DNA of 6,866 bases from Thermodesulfobacteriota bacterium (GCA_030836965.1 JAUPLM010000329.1:1-6866), one strand, 5' to 3'; counted from the first letter of the stretch, positions 1 through 6,500 are shown. Made by a program: numbers and translations. Notes: generated from the sequence alone by a model not told the origin.

Positions 1-759
1 CACTCCTGGCATTTCCTGTGTGCCGCGATATACTTGAAATACCTCTGAGAAACCTTTGTTATTCACAAGAGCAGCTGGGAGCTCGTCTTCCCGCACCATG
101 AAAACGAGATAGCGATTTCAAAGGCCCTTACCGGAAAACCTCTCGCAAAATTCTGGATGCATTGCGAACGGGTGCTCGTTGACGGCAAAAAAGTGGATGA
201 GACAAAAGAGAGGCTCTCGATCTCGGATTTAATCGACATGGGCTATACGGGCAGGGAGATAAGATTCTGGCTGATATCGAATCACTACAGAAAGACCGTA
301 ATCTTCTCAGAGGAAAGGCTTGAAGATGCGAGAAAATCTTTAAACAGGCTCGATACATGCATACGCGCCCTTTCCGATGTGAAAGACGGTGAGCCCTACC
401 CCGAGCTGGATCAGCTTCTCTATGATATAAAAAGCGGATTTACGGGCGCGATGGATGACGATCTCAACATATCCGCCGCCCTTTCTTCCATATTCGGAAT
501 AGTAAGACATATAAACATTCTGGTCGTGAATAAAAAGATAGATGCGGACGGCGCTTCAAAAATTATCGAGGCGTTCCGCTATATCGACTCGGTGCTCAAT
601 ATCTTCGAATTTTCAGACCCGGCTTTTGATCCTGAAGTAAAACGCCTTCTTGATAAGCGGGAGAAGGCAAGAGAAGAGAAAGACTGGTCTCTTGCAGACA
701 GCCTGCGCGAAAAACTGGAATCAATGGGAGTCAAGGTAAGAGATCATAAATTACACTGA
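1..759 (+). pseudogene. cysS: Cysteinyl-tRNA synthetase paralog, 3' part, interrupted by an in-frame TGA
   Basis: The frame beginning at base 1 reads as the middle and C-terminus of a class I cysteinyl-tRNA synthetase; the HIGH-bearing N-terminus lies outside the window. Seen directly: the WHxxC block at 7-21 and FPHHENE at 88-108, which carry the residues equivalent to the zinc ligands Cys209, His234 and Glu238 of E. coli CysRS, then the helical DALR-type anticodon-binding region and a typical C-terminal KDW..AD.LR..L...G helix. Two defects are visible. Codon 46-48 is TGA, where the family has Gly in KYLGETF, and the KMSKS loop reads KVDET (about 190-204). The usually conserved glycines after IH are also replaced (HKSSW). 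The longest uninterrupted frame with an ATG starts at 157, but that start lies inside the catalytic domain, has no good ribosome site and is unlikely to be real. It may be a decaying paralog, a gene with a sequencing error, or, less likely, a recoded stop. CysRS family assignment is secure; function is doubtful. Confidence 0.8.
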
Positions 760-774
760 GATGGTTCCGCATTT

Positions 775-815
775 TTCATAGAAAATAACTATTTGTAATT
801 ATAGTATAAATCAAT
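775..815 (+). promoter_or_regulatory. Candidate weak sigma-70 promoter region of the ugp operon
   Basis: This AT-rich stretch between the cysS-like stop and ugpB contains TATAGT (800-805) and TATAAA (805-810), each one mismatch from a -10 hexamer. No good -35 is present: the best is TTCATA at 775-780, spaced 16 from AATTAT (797-802) or 19 from TATAGT. An AT-rich inverted repeat (AAATA-ac-TATTT, 783-794) overlaps the spacer and could be an operator. No convincing Pho box was seen. The weak -35 would fit an activator-dependent promoter, but this is inference. Confidence 0.35.
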
Positions 816-890
816 ATGGACAGGTCCGGTGTAAGAGTGAAGAACAAGGAAACGATAGGGACTGCAATAAACCCAAAACAGGAGGTAACT

Positions 891-2225
891 ATGGTAAAAA
901 TATCGAGAGGTTTTGTTATTGTGGCGATTGTTCTTTTTTTCGCCCTGCTGGCCACTCCCGCGCTTGCACAGCGCACTGAGGTACAGTTCTGGCATGGGCT
1001 TGCCCAGCCGCTGGGAGGGATACTCGAAAAAATCGTTGCTGATTTCAACGCGTCGCAGGACAAGCACCATGTAAACGCCACCTTTAAAGGCTCCTATCCC
1101 GACACCATGGTTGCCGCGATCGCGGCTTTCAGGGCCGGTAATGCGCCGCACATAGTACAGATGTTCGAGGTGGGTACTGCCACAATGATGGCCGCCCGCG
1201 GAGCAATCAAACCTGTCCACGAGCTGATGCGCGAAGCCGGTGTCTCATTCGACCCGAAGATTTATGTTCCGGCAATAAAGGGCTACTACAGCCTTCCGGA
1301 TGGACGCATGATGTCCATGCCCTTCAACAGTTCGACAGCCGTGATGTTCTATAACAAAGATGCATTCAAAAAGGCCGGTCTCGACCCTGAGAAACCACCG
1401 CGCACGTGGGCGGAACTCCGCGCCGCGGCTCAGAAGATCAGGGCCGCAAATGCGGCCAATATTGGTTTTACCTGTGCCTGGCCGACCTGGACGCAGTTTG
1501 AACAATTCAGCGCCATCCATGATGTCCCGCTGGCAAGCAAAGCTAACGGGATGGAGGGAATGGATGCCGTCATGACCATAAACAGCCCACTGCATGTCCG
1601 TCATGTGCAGACCCTGATTGATATGCAGAAGGAAGGAAGCTTCAAGTATGCGGGACGGGATTCCGCGGGTGACGCTCTTTTCCCGTCAGGTGAGGCGGCG
1701 ATAATCCATGCTTCTTCAGGTCTGAGAGCGAGAATCATGCGTGAAGCCAAATTCGAGTGGGGCGTCACCATGCTGCCCTATTATGAGGATGTTAAGGGCG
1801 CCCCGAAAAACTCCATCATCGGCGGAGCCAGTTTCTGGGCCATGACGGCTCCAAAAAGAACAGCGGAGGAATACCGCGCCGTAGCAGAGTTTTTAAAATT
1901 CATCGGCCAGCCTGAAGTTGTTGCAAAATGGCACATGGATACAGGTTTTCTTCCCGTCACTTTTGGAGGTTTTGAACTGGCCAAGGCACAGGGTTACTAT
2001 CAAAAGAATCCCGGAGCGGATATCCCTCACCGCCAGATGACCAGGTCGGAACCAACGGAAAACTCTCGCGGCCTGAGACTCGGGAGCATGCCGGAGATAC
2101 GCGTAGTGATCCAGGAAGAACTGGAGAAAGCGCTTCAGGGCGCCCAAACAGCCCAGCAGGCTATGGATAGCGCCGTAGCCAGAGGAAACGTGATCCTGCG
2201 CAATTTCGAAAAAACAAACCGATGA
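891..2225 (+). CDS. ugpB: Periplasmic sn-glycerol-3-phosphate binding protein UgpB
   Basis: This 444-residue extracellular solute-binding protein (family 1) captures glycerol-3-phosphate or glycerophosphodiesters in the periplasm and delivers them to UgpAE. The ATG at 891 was chosen because GGAGGT (881-886) precedes it and it gives a clean signal peptide: positive MVKISR, hydrophobic core at about 8-22, and ALA cleavage site after residue 26. An in-frame ATG at 816 lacks a ribosome site. It aligns along its length with E. coli UgpB as I remember that sequence, through FWH near the mature N-terminus, FEVGTATMM, PFNSST, YNKDAFKKAGLDPE, IIGGAS and RGLRLG. Residues equivalent to the E. coli ligand contacts are kept: Tyr69, Glu93, Ser148 and the Trp197/Trp200 pair, and probably an Arg in RGLRLG (393-398). 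Genuine G3P-type specificity is therefore likely, although glycerophosphocholine cannot be excluded. It is the first gene of the operon and is followed by a stable hairpin. Confidence 0.95.
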   Translation: MVKISRGFVIVAIVLFFALLATPALAQRTEVQFWHGLAQPLGGILEKIVADFNASQDKHHVNATFKGSYPDTMVAAIAAFRAGNAPHIVQMFEVGTATMMAARGAIKPVHELMREAGVSFDPKIYVPAIKGYYSLPDGRMMSMPFNSSTAVMFYNKDAFKKAGLDPEKPPRTWAELRAAAQKIRAANAANIGFTCAWPTWTQFEQFSAIHDVPLASKANGMEGMDAVMTINSPLHVRHVQTLIDMQKEGSFKYAGRDSAGDALFPSGEAAIIHASSGLRARIMREAKFEWGVTMLPYYEDVKGAPKNSIIGGASFWAMTAPKRTAEEYRAVAEFLKFIGQPEVVAKWHMDTGFLPVTFGGFELAKAQGYYQKNPGADIPHRQMTRSEPTENSRGLRLGSMPEIRVVIQEELEKALQGAQTAQQAMDSAVARGNVILRNFEKTNR

Positions 2226-2253
2226 TTTATAACGCAATTGTTTTGCATTTATT

Positions 2254-2290
2254 TTAATCGGGGGGCTTTCAGGAAAGGCTCCCCGATTAA
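2254..2290 (+). terminator. Long intercistronic hairpin between ugpB and ugpA (attenuator or mRNA stabiliser)
   Basis: The 5' arm (2255-2269) pairs with the 3' arm (2274-2289): taatcgggg/ccccgatta, then a G-U pair, two G-C pairs, one bulged G (2277) and ttt/aaa, around a CAGG tetraloop (2270-2273). No T-run follows on either strand, so it is not a classical Rho-independent terminator. Lying 4 bases after the binding-protein reading frame's trailer and ending about 12 bases before the ugpA ribosome site, it resembles the structures that protect binding-protein mRNA from 3' decay. Such structures let the binding protein exceed the permeases in amount. The structure is seen; the role is inferred. 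Confidence 0.7.
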
Positions 2291-2311
2291 TTGAAAATAC
2301 CGGAGGGGTTG

Positions 2312-3193
2312 ATGCAGCGCCGCGTCATCTTCAGCAACAAGCGGCTGCCATATTTACTGCTCGTGCCGCAGCTCGCAATTACCGTTGTTTTTTTCTTCTG
2401 GCCGGCCTTCCAGGCTATTTTATGGTCCATGTTGCGCCAGGACCCTTTCGGCCTCCGGACAGAGTTCATCTGGTTCGATAATTATGCCGTAATTTTATCC
2501 GATCCGCTCTATCTGAATTCGGTGAAGACAACCTTCATCTTCGCTTTTTCCGTTACCACAATCGCAATGGCGTCCGCCTTACTCCTGGCTTTTATGGCCG
2601 ACAAGCATATCCGTGGGGCCGGCGCTTACAAAACCATGCTGATCTGGCCTTACGCAGTGGCGCCGGCAGTTGCTGCGGTACTCTGGCTTTTTATATTCCA
2701 CCCTAACATAGGCTATTTCGGACGGGCCATGCGGGAGTTGGGCGTCCTCTGGGATTATAAGTTAAACGGCAACCAGGCGCTGTCGCTCGTCATACTCGTA
2801 GCCTCCTGGAAGCAGGTGAGCTATAATTTTCTCTTTTTTCTGGCAGCTCTCCAGTCAATTCCCAAATCTGTCCTCGAAGCGGCCTCCATCGACGGAGCAG
2901 GCTCTACGAGGCAGTTCTGGACCATTGTTTTCCCTTTGATCTCTCCCACTTCATTCTTCCTTTTGATGGTAAACATGGTCTATTCATTCTTCGACACTTT
3001 CGGTGTGATTCACGCCCTCACAGGAGGGGGACCTGGCAAAGCCACGGAAACCCTTATTTTCAAAGTATACTCCGACGGAGTGCTTTTTCTCGATCTAGGC
3101 GGATCATCGGCACAGTCGGTAATTCTTATGATTATAGTAATCGGCTTAACCGCCATCCAATTCCGCTATGTTGAAAGAAAGGTTCACTACTGA
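2312..3193 (+). CDS. ugpA: Glycerol-3-phosphate ABC transporter permease UgpA
   Basis: This 293-residue inner-membrane permease (MalF-like binding-protein-dependent transport family) forms the channel together with UgpE. The ATG at 2312 follows GGAGG (2302-2306) with a 5-base spacer. TTG codons at 2291 and 2309 are less plausible, the first because it precedes the ribosome site. About six hydrophobic segments are visible (near residues 13-35, 72-95, 108-130, 158-182, 207-229 and 265-283). The cytoplasmic EAA loop that contacts the ATPase reads EAASIDGAG (189-197), followed by FPLI. Blocks such as [37 protein letters not shown] and AQSV..QFRYVE match E. coli UgpA (295 residues) closely as I recall it. 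Its TGA shares one base with the ugpE ATG, so the two are probably translationally coupled. Confidence 0.95.
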   Translation: MQRRVIFSNKRLPYLLLVPQLAITVVFFFWPAFQAILWSMLRQDPFGLRTEFIWFDNYAVILSDPLYLNSVKTTFIFAFSVTTIAMASALLLAFMADKHIRGAGAYKTMLIWPYAVAPAVAAVLWLFIFHPNIGYFGRAMRELGVLWDYKLNGNQALSLVILVASWKQVSYNFLFFLAALQSIPKSVLEAASIDGAGSTRQFWTIVFPLISPTSFFLLMVNMVYSFFDTFGVIHALTGGGPGKATETLIFKVYSDGVLFLDLGGSSAQSVILMIIVIGLTAIQFRYVERKVHY

Positions 3194-4044
3194 TGAAAGG
3201 TCACAGCCTTAACGGTAACTGGCAGGCTCATTTTTTTCTCGTAATCGGTGTGGCTGTCCTGGCTTTTCCGGTTTATCTTGCCATGATAGGTTCGACCTGG
3301 GACGCCGGCACGATCGCCAGGGGTGAAATGCCGCTCTTTCCGGGACCCGACATGATCTCAAACTACCAGCAGGCATGGGGGTCGGGCTCCGGTCAGCGGG
3401 TCATGGGCGTGCCTGCGGCGACTATGATGTTAAACAGCCTTGTCATGGCATTGACTATCAGCCTCGGCAAGATTGCCATATCTCTTCTTTCCGCTTATGC
3501 TGTGGTATTTTTCCGGTTTCCCGGAAGGATGTTTTTCTTCTGGATGATCTTCGTCACGCTCATGCTGCCTGTGGAGGTTCGGATTATTCCCACCTACAAG
3601 GTGGTTTCGGATCTCGGAATGATAGATTCATATATGGGCCTGACCATTCCGCTCATTGCTTCCGCGACAGCGACGCTGCTGTTCCGCCAGTTTTTCCTGA
3701 CCATTCCCGATGAACTGGTTGAAGCCGCGAGGATCGACGGGGCCGGGCCTCTCCGCTTCTTCTGGGATACTGTACTTCCTCTCTCCCGGACAAACATGGC
3801 CGCACTCTTCGTGATCATGTTCATCTATGGCTGGAACCAGTATCTCTGGCCATTGCTTATAACAACAAGCAAGGAGATGAGTACCATCGTCATTGGTATC
3901 GTAAAGATGATCGGCACCGGCGATGCCCAGACGGACTGGCAAATCATCATGGCCGCCACGATCCTGGCCATGCTTCCGCCCGTGATGATCGTTATCTTCA
4001 TGCAGCGATGGTTCGTCAAAGGCCTTGTTGATTCGGATAAATAA
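3193..4044 (+). CDS. ugpE: Glycerol-3-phosphate ABC transporter permease UgpE
   Basis: This 283-residue second permease (MalG-like) pairs with UgpA. Its ATG overlaps the ugpA stop (TGATG, 3191-3195), giving one to one coupling; GAAAGG about 11 bases upstream is a modest ribosome site. Hydrophobic segments lie near residues 13-33, 75-107, 112-127, 147-168, 202-222 and 250-270. The EAA loop is EAARIDGAG (177-185), preceded by IPDELV. Diagnostic stretches shared with E. coli UgpE as I recall it include [34 protein letters not shown] and the C-terminal [12 protein letters not shown]. Length and motifs are complete, with no sign of decay. Confidence 0.95.
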   Translation: MKGHSLNGNWQAHFFLVIGVAVLAFPVYLAMIGSTWDAGTIARGEMPLFPGPDMISNYQQAWGSGSGQRVMGVPAATMMLNSLVMALTISLGKIAISLLSAYAVVFFRFPGRMFFFWMIFVTLMLPVEVRIIPTYKVVSDLGMIDSYMGLTIPLIASATATLLFRQFFLTIPDELVEAARIDGAGPLRFFWDTVLPLSRTNMAALFVIMFIYGWNQYLWPLLITTSKEMSTIVIGIVKMIGTGDAQTDWQIIMAATILAMLPPVMIVIFMQRWFVKGLVDSDK

Positions 4045-4058
4045 AGGGATTTAAATTA

Positions 4059-5138
4059 ATGAACGGCGCACAAATAAGAATCGTAAAGATTACGAAAAAT
4101 TTCGGGAAGGTCCGCGTTATCGAAGGTGTCAACTGCGACATCAGGGAAAGCGAGTTCATTGTCATACTGGGTCCTTCGGGTTGCGGCAAATCGACGCTTT
4201 TAAGGATCATTGCCGGGCTCGAAACGGCAACAGAAGGAGAAATACATATCGGCGGGAAAATCGTGAACCATGTGGAGCCGAAAGATCGCAACATTGCAAT
4301 GGTTTTCCAGAATTACGCCCTATATCCCCACATGACGGTCTGGAACAACATGGCCTACGGACTTAAGGTCCGCAAGATGCCAAAGGCGGAGATCGAGGTC
4401 AGGGTGAAGAAGGCTGCTGACATCCTCGGACTGGACGGTCTGATGCAGCGCACCCCGCGGCAGCTGTCCGGTGGCCAGCGCCAGCGCGTCGCCATGGGAC
4501 GCGCCATCGTCAGGGAGCCAGCGGCATTTCTTTTCGATGAGCCGCTTTCGAACCTCGATGCCAAACTCCGGGTACAGATGCGCCTTGAGATCAAGAAACT
4601 TCATCAATCAGTTCAAACCACAAGCATTTACGTGACACATGATCAGGTGGAAGCCATGACCCTGGCTGATCGCCTTATAGTCATGAATGCCGGGAAATTC
4701 GATCATGTGGGAACCCCGATGGATGTCTATGATCGTCCCGCGACTCTTTTTGTCGCAGGTTTCATCGGTTCACCCGCGATGAACATTATCCCGATGGAAC
4801 TTGCTTCCGAAGCAAATGCGGTGAAGATTCCTAGCGGATCCCGGCTGCCGCTGGCCGCCAGGCTTACCAATTCTAAAAGCTCATCGGTGATGGTCGGCAT
4901 GAGACCTGAACATATCATGCTGGCGCAGGAAGAAACGGAGGCGTTTTTTGTGCCTGTCGAATTAGTGGAAGTTCTGGGTGCAGACACGCTGGTGCACGGA
5001 CCGATTGACGGGGGAAATCAAATTACGATACGTCTCCCCGGAGGCTTCAAAGTCAACCGGGGAGATAAGCTCAATCTTACTATAAGGCCTGAGAACCTGC
5101 ATATATTCGACACCGAATCGGGGATGCGGCTTAACTGA
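4059..5138 (+). CDS. ugpC: Glycerol-3-phosphate ABC transporter ATP-binding subunit UgpC
   Basis: This 359-residue cytoplasmic ATPase of the CUT1/MalK type binds the EAA loops of UgpA and UgpE and powers import. The ATG at 4059 follows AAAGGGA (4043-4049), 14 bases after the ugpE stop. All nucleotide-binding motifs are intact: Walker [10 protein letters not shown] (38-46), Q-loop Gln84 in [13 protein letters not shown], signature LSGGQRQRV (136-144), Walker B FLFDE with catalytic Glu161, D-loop SNLD (164-167) and switch His194 in YVTHDQ. From about residue 235 there is a MalK-like OB/TOBE regulatory domain, including VGMRPEH and a final [11 protein letters not shown] repeat. It is the last gene of the operon. 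Because MalK-type ATPases are similar across sugars, the G3P assignment rests on its neighbours. No ugpQ phosphodiesterase follows. Confidence 0.93.
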   Translation: MNGAQIRIVKITKNFGKVRVIEGVNCDIRESEFIVILGPSGCGKSTLLRIIAGLETATEGEIHIGGKIVNHVEPKDRNIAMVFQNYALYPHMTVWNNMAYGLKVRKMPKAEIEVRVKKAADILGLDGLMQRTPRQLSGGQRQRVAMGRAIVREPAAFLFDEPLSNLDAKLRVQMRLEIKKLHQSVQTTSIYVTHDQVEAMTLADRLIVMNAGKFDHVGTPMDVYDRPATLFVAGFIGSPAMNIIPMELASEANAVKIPSGSRLPLAARLTNSKSSSVMVGMRPEHIMLAQEETEAFFVPVELVEVLGADTLVHGPIDGGNQITIRLPGGFKVNRGDKLNLTIRPENLHIFDTESGMRLN

Positions 5139-5161
5139 TTATTCCAGGAAACACCATAAAA

Positions 5162-5302
5162 AGCTGTTACAATAAAAACAAGACCCCTCTTGTAGTTGGG
5201 ATTTACGGGCTTTAGGGTTCAGGTAAGGCTATGCTCATGAAGGCTGTAAAAAAGCTGCTGGACGGTTATAGTTTTGATGAAGAAATGGATTTCAGGCCAT
5301 GA
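5162..5302 (+). pseudogene. Remnant of a KAP-like P-loop NTPase, stop inside the Walker A motif
   Basis: Read in the frame of 5162, this stretch gives KTPLVVGIYGL, a TAG at 5213-5215, then GSGKAMLMKAVKKLL and DGYSFDEEMDFRP before a TGA at 5300-5302. The block TPLVVGIYG-x-x-GSGK is the start of a P-loop NTPase and is very like KAP-family proteins, which usually read GIYGPWGSGK(T/S). Here the TAG replaces the residue after Leu and the Ser/Thr after Lys is Ala, so both the frame and the nucleotide site are broken. Walker B and the rest of the protein are absent. The KAP family includes PifA, a phage-exclusion protein, which fits a decayed defence gene. The P-loop is seen directly; the KAP name is moderate in confidence. 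Nothing suggests expression. Confidence 0.55.
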
Positions 5303-5405
5303 AAAGAAAGTGGATGCGGTGACCCGGCTTTATGATTTCATCCTATGGTTGATCCCGAAGCGGGAAAAATTTCCTAGAAATCAGAAGTTTATACGGTCCG
5401 GTTAA
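5301..5405 (+). pseudogene. Fragment of an Avd-like four-helix-bundle protein
   Basis: In the frame of 5310 the translation contains VTRLYDFILWLIPKREKF followed by PRNQKF and a TAA at 5403-5405. This is the first-helix signature of the bAvd / four-helix-bundle family (typically YDFILWLxPxxEKFPRxQKFLLG), which includes the accessory variability determinant of diversity-generating retroelements and related 23S rRNA intervening-sequence proteins. Only about 30 residues remain of a normal length near 110-120. It overlaps the preceding NTPase remnant by two bases in another frame, so the two pieces were joined by deletion. It could come from either a retroelement or a free-standing four-helix protein. 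Confidence 0.6.
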
Positions 5406-5414
5406 GTCCAGGCT

Positions 5415-5507
5415 GCGCCCCCGTGTCGGTGGCAATGCCGACCAAAACATGAAACTGCTCCGTCCGGGCTGGTAGCCGTTTGGTGCACGTTCGGGCGGGG
5501 CGCTTTT
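5415..5507 (+). other. GC-rich segment closable by a 7-bp stem; possible template-repeat relic or terminator-like RNA
   Basis: GCGCCCC (5415-5421) is complementary to GGGGCGC (5497-5503), which is followed by TTTT (5504-5507). Inside lie the hairpins gtcgg/ccgac (5425-5429 with 5438-5442) and ggct/agcc (5467-5470 with 5474-5477), and a near-repeat cgtCcgggc / cgtTcgggc (5461-5469, 5488-5496). One frame reads AGSRLVHVRAGRFC, loosely like the GFRLVxxR end of C-type-lectin variable repeats. Because an Avd fragment precedes it, this could be a decayed retroelement template repeat. It could equally be a branched terminator for the ugp operon. I recognise no known RNA family. Confidence 0.3.
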
Positions 5508-5513
5508 GTGGAA

Positions 5514-5530
5514 TGAAATGATAAGAATTA
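5514..5530. repeat. 17-bp direct repeat, left copy
   Basis: The sequence tgaaatgataagaatta recurs exactly at 6484-6500 in the same orientation, 970 bp away. This copy spans the hepT stop codon (TTA at 5528-5530 on this strand) and its immediate 3' flank. The bases beyond the repeat differ on both sides. Confidence 0.8.
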
Positions 5531-5962
5531 TGATGCGGGTTTATTCAGATATGACAGGATTGCTCCCCGAAATCGATCAAAGTCGTTGAGATGTTTTGCC
5601 AGAATGGCGATCACGATCTCTGCATCCACACCTTCATATTGATGGACTACGACGTTCCTGAATTTAGCCATCTTTTCCATTATCATGCTGAGTTCAGGAT
5701 TAATAACGGCATTCTCCATCAGCACACTAAACGTGTCGGCATACCCTGTCGGCGCCCTCATACCTCTGTCGGAAACGATATGATTGGCGATGTCGGCGCA
5801 GGTCTCAATCATCATCTGGAGGGTACGCTCCACGATACGCTGCGTCCTCCAGTCAGCGTTATAAACCTGAATCGTCATCCCGGCAAATTCCCGCATCTGT
5901 TTCAGGTATGTATCAAGCCCGGAAAGTTTTCTTAAGACAACAGTCTTATCAACCAACTCCAT
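5528..5962 (-). CDS. hepT: HepT-like HEPN ribonuclease toxin (DUF86)
   Basis: This 144-residue all-helical HEPN-domain protein is the toxin of a type VII MntA/HepT pair. Family members cleave RNA, reported for tRNA 3' ends or mRNA, using the RX4-6H motif. Here the motif reads RNVVVHQY, with Arg102, His107 and Tyr109; the Tyr is the residue AMPylated by MntA in characterised systems. The N-terminal LRKLSGLDTYLKQMREF helix is typical. It overlaps the end of mntA. The start is uncertain: the only good ribosome site, GGAGGT (5968-5963), abuts the ATG at 5962, whereas TTG at 5956 (residue 3) lies 7 bases from GGAGG and would give the family-like start MVDKTVVLRK. The gene is full length and all key residues are present, so the toxin is probably functional. 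Confidence 0.9.
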   Translation of the reverse strand: MELVDKTVVLRKLSGLDTYLKQMREFAGMTIQVYNADWRTQRIVERTLQMMIETCADIANHIVSDRGMRAPTGYADTFSVLMENAVINPELSMIMEKMAKFRNVVVHQYEGVDAEIVIAILAKHLNDFDRFRGAILSYLNKPAS

Positions 5963-6371
5963 ACCTCCGCGTAAAGAATGCTTCTTCCGTTATCCGAAAA
6001 TCAAAGAATTCACGAAGGGTCAGCGATTCATAGATATGGCGTCTGAACGGTTCCTTATCGATAAGCAGTTGCTTGTTTTGGAGTATCCTACCTGCAATGC
6101 TGATCGGCGCGGTATTCAGAACAACGAGGTCAAGTTCAGCGGTCCCGAGCACCTCCGTAACCTTGTCGAAGAGCTTGAGCTTGTAATCAGCGAGCTCTAA
6201 GGTGTCGTTCAGGTAGACCGCGATATCCACATCGGAAAGCGGACGCACGCGACCCGCGGCAAGCCCTCCGAATAGATAGGCGAAAAGAACGCGTTGATCC
6301 GTCGACAGAACTTCTATGACTGCGGAAATTTTCGACAGGATATTTGACGGCACCTTTTCAAACTTTATCAT
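5949..6371 (-). CDS. mntA: MntA-like nucleotidyltransferase antitoxin
   Basis: This 140-residue minimal nucleotidyltransferase of the DNA polymerase beta superfamily is the antitoxin that silences HepT, in known pairs by transferring AMP from ATP to the toxin's RX4HXY tyrosine. The active-site region reads LFGGLAAGRVRPLSDVDIAV (33-52): Gly35-Gly36, then metal-binding Asp47 and Asp49, with a third Asp81 in ELDLVVL. The usual GSX10DXD motif has Gly in place of Ser, though I recall similar FGGL variants in deltaproteobacterial homologs. The ATG at 6371 is only six bases past a near-consensus -10, and AAGGA (6387-6383) is 11 bases away, so a leaderless message is likely. The TGA lies at 5951-5949, inside hepT, indicating coupled translation with antitoxin made first. 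Confidence 0.9.
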   Translation of the reverse strand: MIKFEKVPSNILSKISAVIEVLSTDQRVLFAYLFGGLAAGRVRPLSDVDIAVYLNDTLELADYKLKLFDKVTEVLGTAELDLVVLNTAPISIAGRILQNKQLLIDKEPFRRHIYESLTLREFFDFRITEEAFFTRRYGVG

Positions 6372-6377
6372 ATTAGG

Positions 6378-6406
6378 ATTATTCCTTAAAATGACTGCTC
6401 TGTCAA
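6378..6406 (-). promoter_or_regulatory. Near-consensus sigma-70 promoter of mntA-hepT
   Basis: On the minus strand, TTGACA (6406-6401) is followed by a 17-base spacer and AATAAT (6383-6378), five of six matches to TATAAT. Only six bases separate the -10 from the mntA ATG, placing the predicted start of transcription at or beside the A of ATG. The overlapping AT-rich region could also be an autoregulatory site, but no clear operator palindrome was seen at the promoter itself. Confidence 0.75.
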
Positions 6407-6483
6407 ATTAAAAAGTCTTTTACTTTAAGCAGGCGCTCGCTTTCTGTTGATATAGGAGTAATGTTTAGCCGCTAAGAAAAAAT

Positions 6484-6500
6484 TGAAATGATAAGAATTA
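6484..6500. repeat. 17-bp direct repeat, right copy
   Basis: Exact copy of tgaaatgataagaatta found at 5514-5530. It lies 113 bases upstream of the mntA start codon, outside the promoter, so the two copies bracket the whole toxin-antitoxin module. It resembles a duplication left by insertion or recombination; no integrase or inverted terminal repeats accompany it. Confidence 0.8.

Noticed and set aside
46..48. UGA read as glycine (SR1/Gracilibacteria code)
   Set aside because: TGA is the normal stop of ugpB, ugpA, ugpC and the cysS-like gene here, so no global recoding.
771..815. Pho box upstream of ugpB
   Set aside because: No pair of CTGTCAT-like direct repeats 11 bases apart is visible.
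818..827. GGAC-ag-GTCC inverted repeat in the ugpB leader
   Set aside because: Arms of 4 bp are expected by chance and do not extend.
816..890. In-frame upstream ATG extending UgpB by 25 residues
   Set aside because: It has no ribosome site and would bury the signal peptide; ATG 891 has GGAGGT and gives a proper leader.
789..1220. Antisense and overlapping open frames across ugpB, ugpE and ugpC (for example 789-1220, 1893-2237, 3375-3713, 3628-3942)
   Set aside because: They are shadows of well-supported genes, with no ribosome sites or recognisable protein features.
2291..2311. TTG start for ugpA at 2291
   Set aside because: It lies upstream of the GGAGG site and next to the hairpin arm; ATG 2312 is correctly spaced and matches the family N-terminus.
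5178..5193. Hairpin acaag/cttgt after ugpC as a terminator
   Set aside because: Only 5 bp with weak pairs and no T-run; it also falls within the NTPase remnant.
5591..5935. Plus-strand open frame opposite hepT
   Set aside because: It is antisense to a clear HEPN gene and shows no family features.
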